Assembly (NCBI GenBank): GCA_904502235.1
Contig: CAJGDP010000008.1
Location: 8,772 to 72,771 of the forward strand
Reading direction: 5' to 3'
Source: an uncultured Bacteroidaceae bacterium
GTDB taxonomy: Bacteria > Bacteroidota > Bacteroidia > Bacteroidales > Bacteroidaceae
Length of the DNA: 64,000 nt
Below, piece by piece: positions 17,219 through 26,803 of this stretch. The stretch's first letter is position 1; each line of letters opens with the position of its first letter. The position numbers and the translations under genes are program-made. The notes below the pieces were generated by a model. It did not search any database and was not told where the DNA came from. It worked only from the letters and a program-made list of their open reading frames with translations.

Positions 17219-18421
17219 ATGCCTAATCTTTCAGAAAGAGCCATCCTTATGCCTTCGTCGCCAATTCGCAAATTGGCTCCGTTTGCTAATGCTGCTAAGG
17301 ACCGTGGCTTGAAAGTTTATCACCTGAATATCGGTCAGCCTGATTTGGATTCTCCACAGGTTGCTCTTGATGCCATAAAGAAATTCGACAAGAAGATTCT
17401 TGAATATAGTCCAAGCGACGGTTTTCTCTCTTTGCGCGAGAAACTTGTTGGATATTACGACCAGTATCAGATCAAGCTCACTCCGGACGATATAATTGTT
17501 ACATCGGGCGGTTCCGAGGCTGTGCTTTTCGCATTCCTCACCTGTCTGAATCCCGGTGATGAGATTATTGTTCCTGAGCCTGCCTACGCCAACTATATGG
17601 CTTTTGCCATATCTGCCGGTGCTGTAATACGCCCAATACGTTCAACTATAGAGGAATCGTTTGCATTGCCTCCAATGGAACGTTTCGAGGAGCTTATAAA
17701 TGAGCGTACACGCGGCATCCTAATCTGTAACCCAAACAACCCTACAGGTTATCTTTATACACGAAACGAGATGAACCGTATACGCGACCTTGTGAAGAAA
17801 CACAATCTGTTCCTTTTCTCGGATGAGGTTTACCGCGAATTCATCTATACCGGTTCGCCATATATTTCGGCATGCCACCTTGAAGGCATTGAGGAAAATG
17901 TTGTACTAATTGATTCTGTTTCAAAGCGTTACTCGGAATGCGGTATCAGAATCGGTGCTTTGATTACCAAGAATAAAGCTGTGCGTCAAGCAGTTATGAA
18001 GTTCTGCCAGGCACGTTTGAGCCCCCCGTTGCTTGGTCAGGTAATTGCCGAAGCTTCAATTGACGCTCCACGTTCATACGCAATAAACACATACGAGCAA
18101 TATATAGAGAGACGCAACTGCCTTGTTGATGAACTCAACAAATTGCCGGGGGTATACTCCCCTATCCCTATGGGTGCATTCTACACTGTTGCACGATTGC
18201 CAATTGACGACAGCGACAGATTCTGCGAATGGTGTTTGACCGACTTTGAATACGAGGGCGAAACCATAATGATGGCTCCTGCATCGGGATTCTATAGCGA
18301 GGAAGGATACGGCAAGAACGAAGTGCGTATTGCATACGCCATTGACAAAGCCGACCTTAAACGCGCCATATTCCTTTTAGGAAAGGCACTTGAACAGTAT
18401 CCGGGAAGAGTTCAGTCTTAA
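17219..18421 (+). CDS. Class I PLP-dependent aminotransferase (aspartate aminotransferase type)
   Basis: A 400-residue fold-type I aminotransferase. Evidence includes IGQPDLDSP, the cofactor-binding TSGGSEAVLFAF, NPNNPTGYLYT, the PLP Asp in LFLFSDEVYREF and the Schiff-base Lys in DSVSKRYSECGIRIGAL. It is full length. The family most often makes aspartate or other amino acids by transamination with 2-oxoglutarate; exact specificity is inferred. It has its own promoter and a strong terminator. Confidence 0.9.
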   Translation: MPNLSERAILMPSSPIRKLAPFANAAKDRGLKVYHLNIGQPDLDSPQVALDAIKKFDKKILEYSPSDGFLSLREKLVGYYDQYQIKLTPDDIIVTSGGSEAVLFAFLTCLNPGDEIIVPEPAYANYMAFAISAGAVIRPIRSTIEESFALPPMERFEELINERTRGILICNPNNPTGYLYTRNEMNRIRDLVKKHNLFLFSDEVYREFIYTGSPYISACHLEGIEENVVLIDSVSKRYSECGIRIGALITKNKAVRQAVMKFCQARLSPPLLGQVIAEASIDAPRSYAINTYEQYIERRNCLVDELNKLPGVYSPIPMGAFYTVARLPIDDSDRFCEWCLTDFEYEGETIMMAPASGFYSEEGYGKNEVRIAYAIDKADLKRAIFLLGKALEQYPGRVQS

Positions 18422-18431
18422 GAGATAACAC

Positions 18432-18468
18432 AAAAAAAATCTGCAATCACACGATTGCAGATTTTTTT
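18432..18468. terminator. Bidirectional terminator, aminotransferase / TPR protein
   Basis: The stem is AAAATCTGCAATC / GATTGCAGATTTT, extended by A and T runs, with an ACAC loop. It serves convergent genes. Confidence 0.9.
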
Positions 18469-18483
18469 GTCTTATAGATAGAA

Positions 18484-19755
18484 TCAATATCCCAAAGATT
18501 CCTGTAGTTTCTCCAACTCATTGAGCTGAGAAGTCATGTTCAAGTTGTAGTAACAATTCATGAGGTTTGCAAGCCACAATTCATACTTATCGGGCTGCTG
18601 CTCACGAAGTTTCTCGAGCAAAGGAAGAGCCTTCTTGTAATAGCCGTCAAGGATTTCCTTATCCTTTGCAAGTTTCTTTTTATCGGTAACCTTTGTAGAA
18701 GAGTGTGCCGAAGCATATTCCTGAGCCTTGAACATGTAGCAACGGCTCAAGTTGTTGAGTGCTGATTCGTAGTTGGCATCCACAGTTAAAGTCTTCTCGT
18801 ACCACTCGATAGCAGTATCAACATCTTGCTGCTGGTGAGCAATATAACCCTTCAAATATACGAAGAATGGGTTTGTTGTGTCAGAAGCGATAAGCTCGTC
18901 TGCAAGAGCGTTCAACTTATCGTTCTCGTTTCTGCTGTCGTAGTACTGAATCAATGACTGATAGAAATATGCATCATCGGGGAATTTCTTTGCACCTTCC
19001 ATACAGTCGTTGAGCCATGTTGCTGTATCACCAAGTTCGAGGTGAGCTACTGCCTTGTAACGGAAAGCTGAAGGAGCCATCTGTGCATTTGCCATAGCCA
19101 AATCGATGTGTGAAAGCACCTTCTCATAGTCCTGCAACTGCATTCCGCTCAAAGCCATGTTGTATGCAGCAACGGGCACATTCACTGTATCCTGTGGCAT
19201 CATACCCTCTTTGTATAGTCTGTCAGAAGCATCGATAAACATCTTGAAGAGATCGTATGACTTTGCATAATCCTCGTTACCGTAGAAATATGCACCGGCA
19301 TTGTAGAACTGTGCGAACTCCTGAGCGTATGTAACCTTGATGAACTCGGCATACTTGGGCTTTACTTTTCCCTTTGCATCGGGCATATTGTCATACTTAT
19401 CGCACTTTGCAAGCTCGTGACCCAAGTCGTAAGTATAGTTATACATCTGCTCCTCGTTAAAATCGGCACCTTCGGCACGCTTACGGTTTTCAGCGTCAAT
19501 GGCAGCCTTCTTTGCGCTTACGCTTACATACCAGATGTAAGGATCGGTCTGTACCAATGGATTCGCAATAACAGGCTTCATTGCATTTACTGCTGCTACA
19601 GGGTCGATAGAGAGATTCAACTCAGCATCCTTTGCAATGTTTACAAGAGCCTTCTTCTCCTTTGCCTGCAATTTCAACTCCTCTTTTGTGAGTTCCTGAC
19701 CAAAAGCAAATGTTGCGCCAAGAACAAAAGCGATAGACATTACTAATTTTTTCAT
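18484..19755 (-). CDS. Exported TPR-repeat protein
   Basis: A 423-residue protein with a signal peptide (MKKLVMSIAFVLGATFAFG) and tetratricopeptide repeats. One clear unit is YIAHQQQDVDTAIEWYEKTLTVDANYESALNNLSRCYMFK, with the canonical small and aromatic TPR positions; others lie around residues 155-250. It is likely a periplasmic scaffold. It starts 23 bp downstream of gyrA on the same strand and is probably co-transcribed with it. No specific partner is known to me. Confidence 0.8.
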   Translation of the reverse strand: MKKLVMSIAFVLGATFAFGQELTKEELKLQAKEKKALVNIAKDAELNLSIDPVAAVNAMKPVIANPLVQTDPYIWYVSVSAKKAAIDAENRKRAEGADFNEEQMYNYTYDLGHELAKCDKYDNMPDAKGKVKPKYAEFIKVTYAQEFAQFYNAGAYFYGNEDYAKSYDLFKMFIDASDRLYKEGMMPQDTVNVPVAAYNMALSGMQLQDYEKVLSHIDLAMANAQMAPSAFRYKAVAHLELGDTATWLNDCMEGAKKFPDDAYFYQSLIQYYDSRNENDKLNALADELIASDTTNPFFVYLKGYIAHQQQDVDTAIEWYEKTLTVDANYESALNNLSRCYMFKAQEYASAHSSTKVTDKKKLAKDKEILDGYYKKALPLLEKLREQQPDKYELWLANLMNCYYNLNMTSQLNELEKLQESLGY

Positions 19756-19778
19756 ATCAATATGGATTTAGTTAATAA

Positions 19779-22301
19779 TTATTCGTTATTTGGTGTTTCG
19801 TTGTTTTCAACTACTACATTGTTCTCTTCAACACCTTCAACAATATCCTCTTCTTCGGATTTGCTGACTTTGCAGACAGAACCTATGCAGTCGTTCTTCT
19901 TGCCAAGGTTAATGATACGTACTCCCTGTGTTGCACGTCCCTGAACAGGAATCTGGTCGACAGATGTACGGATTGTGATACCCGACTTATTGATAATCAT
20001 CAAGTCGTTTTCGTCGTTCACATCCATAATTGCTACAAGCGCACCAGTCTTTTCAGTTACTTTCAATGTAAATACGCCCTTACAGCCACGGCTTACGGTT
20101 GGATATTCATCTACCTCGGAACGTTTACCCACACCCTGCTCCGAAAGGACAAGCAAGCTGTGCTTGATATCATCGTTCTTAGGCAACACTACCATACCTA
20201 CAACCTCGTCGTTATCCTCGAGCTCCATACCCTTGACACCGGTTGCAGTACGTCCCATTGCACGAACCTTGCTTTCGTGGAAGCGGACAGCCTTACCACC
20301 GCGGTTAGCCATGATGATGTCGCAGTCACCGTCGGTGAGAGCTACAGAAATCACGCGGTCGTCCTCGCGGATGCTGATGGCAATGATACCGTTTGTACGT
20401 GGACGTGAATACTGCTCAAGACTTGTCTTCTTGATAATACCGTTCTTTGTACAGAATACGATATTGTGGCTCTCGATGAAGTTCTTGTCGGCAAGCGTCG
20501 TAACACGTACGAAAGCATTTACTGCATCATCGGCATCGATGTTGAGCAGGTTCTGTATAGCACGACCCTTTGAGTTCTTGTTGCCCTCGGGGATTTCATA
20601 TACCTTGAGCCAATAGCACTTGCCTCGCTGTGTAAAGAACAACATGGTGTTATGCATGGTGGCTGTATAGATATATTCAATGAAGTCGCTGTCGCGTGTA
20701 TCACTTCCCTTTGAACCTACGCCGCCTCTGTTCTGGCTACGGTATTCGGTAAGCGGAGTACGCTTGATGTATCCAAGGTGAGAGATTGTGATAACCATCT
20801 CGTCATCGGCATAGAAGTCCTCGGGATTGAAATCGCTTGAACCGCTATAATCGATTTTACAACGACGCTCGTCGCCATACTTCTCCTTGATTTCGTACAA
20901 TTCGTCCTTGATAACCTTTTTGCAAAGCTCGTCATCGGTAAGGATTGCATTGAAGTATTCAATCTTGCGCATGAGTTCTTCGTACTCTGCATGCAATTTA
21001 TCCTGCTGGATACCTGTGAGCTGACCAAGGCGCATTTCCACGATAGCGGCAGCCTGTACCTCGCTCAAACCAAAGCGGTCCATAAGGGCTGTTCTTGCAT
21101 CGGCAGGAGACTTGGCAGCCTTGATGATACGGACAACCTCGTCGATATTGTCGGAAGCGATTATAAGACCTTCCACAATGTGTGCACGCTCCTCAGCCTT
21201 GCGCAAATCGAATTTTGTACGACGTATAACCACATCGTGACGGTGGTCAACAAAACAACCGATGCACTCCTTGAGCGACAACAGCTTTGGACGACCATTC
21301 ACAAGAGCAATGCAGTTTACGCTGAACGATGTCTGCAACGAACTCATCTTATAGAGCTTGTTGAGGATGACGTTTGCATTTGCATCGCGCTTTACGTCGA
21401 TAACGATACGCATACCTTCCTGGTCCGACTCATCGTTTACATTGGAAATACCCTCAATCTTCTTTTCATTTACCATTGAGGCGATATCCTTGATAAGCTC
21501 TTCCTTGTTTACATTGTAAGGTATTGCAGTAACGATAATCTTATCGTGTGTTCCCGATTCAATTTCAGCCACAGCACGCATGATAACGCGTCCACGACCT
21601 GTCTCGTATGCGTCGCGCACACCGTTCAAACCGAAAATATCACAGCCTGTAGGGAAATCAGGAGCCTTGACATACTGCATCAAACCATCGGTATCGATAT
21701 CAGGATTGTCGATATAGGCAAGAGAGGCATCGAGAACCTCGCTCAAGTTGTGAGGAGGAATGTTGGTTGCCATACCCACCGCAATACCTGATGAACCGTT
21801 AACAAGAAGGTTAGGAATACGTGTAGGCATAACCTTTGGCTCCATCAACTCGTCGTTATAGTTCGGCTGGAAGTCAACAGTCTCCTTGTAGAGGTCCTGT
21901 GCCATCTCCTCACCGATTTTATGCAGACGTGCTTCGGTGTAACGCATCGCAGCAGCAGCATCACCGTCGATAGAACCGAAGTTACCCTGACCGTCGATAA
22001 GCGGATAACGCATCACCCATTTCTGTGCCATACGTACAAGCGCACCATAAACCGAAGAGTCGCCATGAGGGTGATACTTACCGAGCACATCACCCACCGT
22101 ACGAGCAGATTTCTTGAATGGCTTGTCCGAAGTGTTGCCCTGTTCCATCATCGCATAAAGAATACGGCGATGAACCGGCTTTAAACCATCTCTGACATCG
22201 GGTAAGGCACGCGCCACGATTACCGACATAGAGTAGTCAATGTAGGACGTTTTCATTTCCTCTTCTACATTGACCTTAATAATTCTGTCGTTTTCAATCA
22301 T
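19779..22301 (-). CDS. gyrA: DNA gyrase subunit A
   Basis: An 840-residue type II topoisomerase breakage-reunion subunit that introduces negative supercoils with GyrB. The catalytic Tyr121 is in AAAMRYTEARL, the quinolone region HPHGDSSVYGALVRMAQ is at 77-93, and a GyrA-box-like QNRGGVG in the C-terminal beta-pinwheel supports gyrase rather than topoisomerase IV. The position equivalent to E. coli Asp87 is Gly86, while Ser82 is kept. The acidic tail (EEDIVEGVEEN) is typical of gyrases. Confidence 0.96.
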   Translation of the reverse strand: MIENDRIIKVNVEEEMKTSYIDYSMSVIVARALPDVRDGLKPVHRRILYAMMEQGNTSDKPFKKSARTVGDVLGKYHPHGDSSVYGALVRMAQKWVMRYPLIDGQGNFGSIDGDAAAAMRYTEARLHKIGEEMAQDLYKETVDFQPNYNDELMEPKVMPTRIPNLLVNGSSGIAVGMATNIPPHNLSEVLDASLAYIDNPDIDTDGLMQYVKAPDFPTGCDIFGLNGVRDAYETGRGRVIMRAVAEIESGTHDKIIVTAIPYNVNKEELIKDIASMVNEKKIEGISNVNDESDQEGMRIVIDVKRDANANVILNKLYKMSSLQTSFSVNCIALVNGRPKLLSLKECIGCFVDHRHDVVIRRTKFDLRKAEERAHIVEGLIIASDNIDEVVRIIKAAKSPADARTALMDRFGLSEVQAAAIVEMRLGQLTGIQQDKLHAEYEELMRKIEYFNAILTDDELCKKVIKDELYEIKEKYGDERRCKIDYSGSSDFNPEDFYADDEMVITISHLGYIKRTPLTEYRSQNRGGVGSKGSDTRDSDFIEYIYTATMHNTMLFFTQRGKCYWLKVYEIPEGNKNSKGRAIQNLLNIDADDAVNAFVRVTTLADKNFIESHNIVFCTKNGIIKKTSLEQYSRPRTNGIIAISIREDDRVISVALTDGDCDIIMANRGGKAVRFHESKVRAMGRTATGVKGMELEDNDEVVGMVVLPKNDDIKHSLLVLSEQGVGKRSEVDEYPTVSRGCKGVFTLKVTEKTGALVAIMDVNDENDLMIINKSGITIRTSVDQIPVQGRATQGVRIINLGKKNDCIGSVCKVSKSEEEDIVEGVEENNVVVENNETPNNE

Positions 22302-22623
22302 TTAGTTTTGATATTATAGATTAATATTATTCAACATGTCGTTATATTAGTACCTTATATAATATAAGACTATGCTAAATTACACATTTTTATCGAACCT
22401 GGCAAGAATTTTAAATTTTATTAAGCCCTTAAAGGGCATTTATTCGCGTTTTAAGAGCAAAACCGCTGAAAATCGGTTTTAAGAGCCTTTAAAGCGATTC
22501 TATAATAACACACTGTTTTGATTTCGGCAACCATTACAACAATAAATCCCTAAAAATTACTTATCTTCGCAAAATAAATCCAGAGAGATAGAAAACGAAC
22601 ATATAAAAAAAAATAAAAACATC
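22302..22623. other. 322-bp gyrA/trmD divergent region with palindromes and repeats
   Basis: It contains a 15-bp palindrome CTTATAT-A-ATATAAG (22354-22368) on the gyrA side. It also has two copies of TTTTAAGAGC 28 bp apart (22449-22458, 22477-22486) flanking a hairpin AAAACCG/CGGTTTT (22459-22480), and TATCTTCG (22562-22569) as a likely trmD -7 box. No gene is seen. The palindromes may be supercoiling- or regulator-responsive elements, which is unproven. Confidence 0.4.
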
Positions 22624-23298
22624 ATGCGTGTAGATATCATAACAACATTCCCCGAGATGATGGAGAGCTTCTTCAACTCATCGATTATGGGCCGTGCGCA
22701 GCGCAATGGTTATGCCGAAATTTGTTTACATAATTTACGAGATTATACAACCGATAAACATCGTAAGACCGATGATTATCCATTTGGAGGATGCGCAGGA
22801 CTTGTAATGAAAATCGAGCCGATTGACAACTGTATAAAGCATCTTAAATCTCAAAGAGAGTACGACGAAGTGATTTATACCACCCCCGACGGCAAGGTTT
22901 TCGATCAACCAATGGCAAATGCGCTCTCAATGAAGCAGAATTTGATATTTTTGTGCGGACATTACAAGGGAATCGACCACAGAATACGAGAACACTTGAT
23001 TACCAAAGAGATAAGCATTGGAGACTACGTTTTGACAGGTGGCGAATTGGCAGTCGAAGTAATATGCGACGCGGTCATTCGCCTAATTCCGGGGGTAATT
23101 TCGGACGAAACATCGGCTCTGAGCGACTCATTTCAGGACAATTTGCTCGCAGCACCTGTTTACACTCGCCCGGCCGAGTACAATGGATGGAAAGTACCCG
23201 ATGTACTGCTCTCGGGACACGAAGCAAAGATTCGTCAATGGGAATTCGAACAATCTCTTGAACGCACAAAGCTATTACGCCCCGACCTTTTGAAATAA
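22624..23298 (+). CDS. trmD: tRNA (guanine-N1-)-methyltransferase
   Basis: A 224-residue SPOUT-family enzyme that makes m1G37 in tRNAs to prevent frameshifting. Features include MRVDIITTFPEMM, the deep-knot region LCGHYKGIDHRI, EISIGDYVLTGGELA with the GGELA SAM loop, and PVYTRPAEYNGWKVPDVLLSGH near the C-terminus with catalytic Asp/Arg residues. It stands alone here rather than in the usual rpsP-rimM-trmD-rplS operon, as is common in Bacteroidota. Confidence 0.96.
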   Translation: MRVDIITTFPEMMESFFNSSIMGRAQRNGYAEICLHNLRDYTTDKHRKTDDYPFGGCAGLVMKIEPIDNCIKHLKSQREYDEVIYTTPDGKVFDQPMANALSMKQNLIFLCGHYKGIDHRIREHLITKEISIGDYVLTGGELAVEVICDAVIRLIPGVISDETSALSDSFQDNLLAAPVYTRPAEYNGWKVPDVLLSGHEAKIRQWEFEQSLERTKLLRPDLLK

Positions 23299-23344
23299 AC
23301 GAAATATATTTACAGATTACATTTGTATATACATTTGTAACAAA

Positions 23345-23374
23345 AAAAATGAGCCTGCAGAAAGGCTCATTTTT
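23345..23374. terminator. Bidirectional terminator, trmD / pyrD
   Basis: The stem is AAAAATGAGCCT / AGGCTCATTTTT with a GCAGAA loop, between convergent genes. Confidence 0.9.
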
Positions 23375-23395
23375 CATATATGTAAATTGGGATTT

Positions 23396-24307
23396 TTACA
23401 CCTGTAATGCACCGATAAGTTCGTCAACAGAACTCATGTTATGACGCACCAGGTAATCTTCGATATAATCGACAATCTCACCTGTAACTGCAGGGTTCAT
23501 GAAGTTTGCGGTTCCCACCTCTATTGCACTGGCACCGGCAAGCAAGAACTCAATGGCATCAGCACCGGTTGTTATACCGCCAATACCCACAACAGGAATC
23601 TTGACAGCCTTGGCAACCTGCCATACCATACGCAAAGCGATTGGCTTTACAGCAGGACCACTCATACCGCCAGTTATTGTTGAAAGTATAGGACGACGTT
23701 TCTCAGAATCAATAGCCATACCCAGAAGAGTATTTATCAAAGAGACACTGTCGGCACCTGCGCCTTCAACAGCACGGGCAATCTCTGCGATATCGGTAAC
23801 ATTAGGCGACAACTTCACAATCAGTGTCTTTGGATAAGCCTTGCGTACAGCAGAAACAACCTCTGCAGCCGATGCAGGCATCACACCAAACGCCATACCG
23901 CCCTGTTTTACGTTAGGACAAGAGATGTTAAGTTCTATCGCCTGAATCTTATCAAGCGCGGCAACCTTCTCGGCACAAGCCACATAATCCTCGATACACG
24001 CTCCTGAAACATTTACAATTACATTTGTATCCAAATCCTTCAGCTGCGGATAGATATTCTGGGCAAAGTAGTCAACACCCTTGTTCTGCAAACCAACGGC
24101 ATTCAGCATACCCATAGGAGTTTCTGCGCTACGGGGATAAGCATTTCCTTCACGATGATTGAGAGTCGTTCCCTTTACGATAAAACCACCCAACTTGTTC
24201 AAGTCAACAAAATCGGCAAACTCCAAGCCATAACCAAAAGTTCCCGACGCGGTAAGAACAGGATTCTTAAGTTCCAGACCGCCTATCTTTACATTTGTCT
24301 TTACCAT
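23396..24307 (-). CDS. pyrD: Dihydroorotate dehydrogenase B, catalytic subunit
   Basis: A 303-residue class 1B enzyme oxidising dihydroorotate to orotate. FMN/substrate features are TASGTFGYGLEF, NAVGLQNKG, ELNISCPNVKQGG (with the class 1 catalytic Cys), INTLLGMAID and GVGGITTGADAIEFLLAGASAIEVGTA. The adjacent pyrK, overlapping by 7 bp upstream, supplies the Fe-S/FAD partner, which fixes it as the NAD-linked heteromeric form. Confidence 0.96.
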   Translation of the reverse strand: MVKTNVKIGGLELKNPVLTASGTFGYGLEFADFVDLNKLGGFIVKGTTLNHREGNAYPRSAETPMGMLNAVGLQNKGVDYFAQNIYPQLKDLDTNVIVNVSGACIEDYVACAEKVAALDKIQAIELNISCPNVKQGGMAFGVMPASAAEVVSAVRKAYPKTLIVKLSPNVTDIAEIARAVEGAGADSVSLINTLLGMAIDSEKRRPILSTITGGMSGPAVKPIALRMVWQVAKAVKIPVVGIGGITTGADAIEFLLAGASAIEVGTANFMNPAVTGEIVDYIEDYLVRHNMSSVDELIGALQV

Positions 24308-25068
24308 TTTAGTTCATCTATTGAAAATACCGGACCATCTGTACAAACACACTTATGACCTTCCTTGGTGTCCTCAACACAACACAGACATGCACCAAGA
24401 CCGCAAGCCATCTTGTTCTCGAGAGAAACCTCGCACTCAATACCGTTTTCACGTGCATACTTTGCAACAGCAAGCATCATAGGTTTAGGACCACAAGTAT
24501 ATATTCTGTCATACTTCTCTGCAAGAACAGAGTGGTTTGTTACATAACCTTTCTCACCCAAAGAACCATCCTCGGTTGTATATTCAACTCTGCCAAGAGC
24601 TTCATAAGCATCGCGACGATAGAGATCCTTTGCTGAACGCGCTCCAATAAGCAATGTAAAATCACAGCCCTTGTTCTTAAGTTCCTGAGCAAGATAATAC
24701 AACGGAGCAGAACCCACACCACCACCAACAAGCAGATAGCGTCCGCCACACTCTGTAGGCATTGTAAAACCATTACCCAAAGGCATAAGGGTATTTACCT
24801 TATCACCAACCTTAAGCGATGCAAGCCAGCGTGTTCCATCACCAACAACCTGCACAAGGAAACCGATCTCGTTCTTTGCTGCATCAAAGCTGTGAACAGA
24901 AATAGGACGACGCAATACCACAGAAGGCGTATTATCTACGCGCAACTCGGCAAACTGTCCGGGAAAGGTGTCGGGAAGAGGATTTTCACCATGCATAACC
25001 AACAGAACACAGTTGGCATTTACATGCAGAACCTCTTTAATAGTCAAATCGACAAGAACTTTTTTCAT
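24301..25068 (-). CDS. pyrK: Dihydroorotate dehydrogenase B, electron transfer subunit
   Basis: A 255-residue flavoprotein carrying FAD and a [2Fe-2S] cluster that passes electrons from PyrD to NAD+. It has the FAD motif RRPISVHS, the NAD-binding GGGVGSAPLYYLA and the cluster cysteines CGLGACLCC...CVCTDGP near residues 225-245. It is the first gene of a two-gene operon with pyrD, overlapping it by 7 bp. Confidence 0.95.
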   Translation of the reverse strand: MKKVLVDLTIKEVLHVNANCVLLVMHGENPLPDTFPGQFAELRVDNTPSVVLRRPISVHSFDAAKNEIGFLVQVVGDGTRWLASLKVGDKVNTLMPLGNGFTMPTECGGRYLLVGGGVGSAPLYYLAQELKNKGCDFTLLIGARSAKDLYRRDAYEALGRVEYTTEDGSLGEKGYVTNHSVLAEKYDRIYTCGPKPMMLAVAKYARENGIECEVSLENKMACGLGACLCCVEDTKEGHKCVCTDGPVFSIDELKW

Positions 25069-25144
25069 AAAACAGTATTATATAATATGTATTTACCTTT
25101 ATTAAATGCGAAGATAACACATTTTACGACAACATACAATAAAA

Positions 25145-25167
25145 AATGCCGAAACAACTTCGGCATT
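25145..25167 (-). terminator. Terminator after the XRE regulator gene
   Basis: The stem is AATGCCGAA / TTCGGCATT with an ACAAC loop and a T-run on the minus strand, between the regulator gene and pyrK. Confidence 0.75.
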
Positions 25168-25184
25168 GATATTTCATTAAGGAT

Positions 25185-25718
25185 TCACTTCTCGGGAACA
25201 AGAGTCTCGTAAGTTCCGTCGGTATAGAATATACGGATTTCCTTTATTTTGCGCTGCATACATTGCGGCTGGGTAGCTGTACGAGCCTGCGACGATCTGC
25301 GTCTTTCGCTTTGAACCGCAGACAGCTCTTCCTTTCGGGATTTTTCAGGCTGTATACGGTTTCTCTTCACCGTAGCCTCCTGCACCGCTTCAACAACCGG
25401 CATCACAGGTTCCTCAACAGCAAACTCCTCTTCCACACCCCCGAACAAGCCGGTAGAAATTACAGCAGGTGTTTCTGCGGGTTCTTTCACAGCAGAAGCC
25501 TGCGCAACAGGCGCATCACCTATGCCAGCCATGAGCCATTTCATATCCAGCCCCGGAAAAGCATCATAAATCTTTAGCATAACCTCAAGACTCGGTTTAT
25601 TTCTGCCACTTAGAATATGAGATACAGAAGCTCGCTGTATTCCTGTCTTGTCGGCAAATTGCGACGACGACAGATTATAGCATTTCATCAGCAATTCAAT
25701 CCTTTCGCGCTCGTTCAT
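25185..25718 (-). CDS. XRE-family helix-turn-helix transcriptional regulator
   Basis: A 177-residue protein with an N-terminal HTH of Cro/CI type (about residues 4-60: SSSQFADKTGIQRASVSHILSGRNKPSLEVM, with the Q, A, S and N positions of the recognition helix). A Pro/Glu/Ala-rich linker follows, then a basic segment (RRRSSQARTATQ) and a short C-terminal motif (KEIRIFYTDGTYETLVPE) seen in some Bacteroidota regulators. Target genes are not known. Palindromes just upstream suggest autoregulation. Confidence 0.82.
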   Translation of the reverse strand: MNERERIELLMKCYNLSSSQFADKTGIQRASVSHILSGRNKPSLEVMLKIYDAFPGLDMKWLMAGIGDAPVAQASAVKEPAETPAVISTGLFGGVEEEFAVEEPVMPVVEAVQEATVKRNRIQPEKSRKEELSAVQSERRRSSQARTATQPQCMQRKIKEIRIFYTDGTYETLVPEK

Positions 25719-25732
25719 AAAATATGCAGTTT

Positions 25733-25745
25733 TTGTAAATTACAA
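25733..25745. promoter_or_regulatory. Candidate XRE operator, proximal copy
   Basis: TTGTAA-A-TTACAA is a perfect 13-bp palindrome ending 15 bp upstream of the XRE regulator start codon. It is directly followed by ACAATTGT and GTTACA, so the site is dense in the same half-site. Confidence 0.4.
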
Positions 25746-25836
25746 TTGTGTTACATTTAGACTTTACAAAGTTAATCAACAAAAACAATACAAACAAATT
25801 GAAAAGAAAAATTATTTTCACACTCAAAACAGACAA

Positions 25837-25861
25837 TGTATTACATTTGTAACATAATACA
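25837..25861. promoter_or_regulatory. Candidate XRE operator, distal copy
   Basis: Overlapping inverted repeats TGTATTA/TAATACA (25837-25843, 25855-25861) and TTACA-TT-TGTAA (25841-25852). The half-sites match the proximal copy. Confidence 0.35.
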
Positions 25862-26584
25862 AATTGACACAAAACAAATATACATGAGTCAACAAATCAT
25901 CAATAAGAATCAAACCAGGAAAGCACAGCCAAAGACACCCTACCCGTATATTACATCATGTTTTACACAGTTAAATACTGATATACAATGAATTATTATT
26001 AATATAACGTCGTTTTTATACACATTTTTCACCATAACCGAGAAACGTCCTAAACAAAATTAAAGAAATACAATAACAAAAGACTCATAAAGCATTGATT
26101 TTAGCACAATTACCATACATAAGAATTTATGCATAAAATATGTATATAAGTATAAACAATGTTCATAACCTATTGTTAATAACTGTATGGATGAATACAG
26201 ACATTAGAAAGCACAATACAAACATCTGTATACATTACATAATTAAACAATAAAAAAGACGGTGGTTATTTACAGAATACACAATACAAAACGAGAACAA
26301 CTTACAATACTATATACAAATATAAACAACAATATTATAGAAGAAATGTGTATATTTATAAAAATATACTTTTGTTTCTCTTGTTTTAACATATAAAACA
26401 GAGGACAAATACGAAATCCTTGCTATTTTTTAGAAAAATCGAACCACATAAAGGATTTAATGATTTTATTCGATTCTCACAAGGTTAAAATGCGCATAAA
26501 ACATTGAAAAACAACACCATAAGTCAATATTTAGGGTACAGGAATCGCTATAAAATAGAAAATCATCGAGAAAAAGATAAAAAA

Positions 26585-26625
26585 GACGTCTATACAAGAG
26601 TAACAGCAAGTAAAACTCTAGACGT
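26585..26625. repeat. Bulged inverted repeat / RNA hairpin
   Basis: ACGTCTA followed after a TACA bulge by AGAGT pairs with the uninterrupted ACTCTAGACGT (26615-26625) across a 13-nt loop. It is a well-formed hairpin in otherwise featureless AT-rich DNA. Confidence 0.4.
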
Positions 26626-26767
26626 AACAGCTGTTTAAAGAAAAGTGCCCTATTCCGCTAATTCATATTTTCAACTGCCTACCGAAAAAACACAGCATCT
26701 TGTTATACCGAGTGTAGCAAAGTATCTTGTTCGGGAAGACAAATTCAAGAATCTCTACACTATTATC

Positions 26768-26803
26768 AAAAAAAATACAACGAGCCGGAAAAACCGACCC
26801 GCT
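26768..26803 (-). terminator. Terminator after the GH20 gene
   Basis: On the minus strand AGCGGGTCGG pairs with CCGGCTCGTT (three G-U pairs) around a TTTTT loop, followed by GTATTTTTTTT. It lies 31 bp past the GH20 stop. Confidence 0.75.

Noticed and set aside
25884..25991. 35-codon frame in the AT-rich gap
   Set aside because: Not annotated as a gene: it has no recognisable domain and no clear ribosome-binding site, although its position after the palindrome is suggestive.
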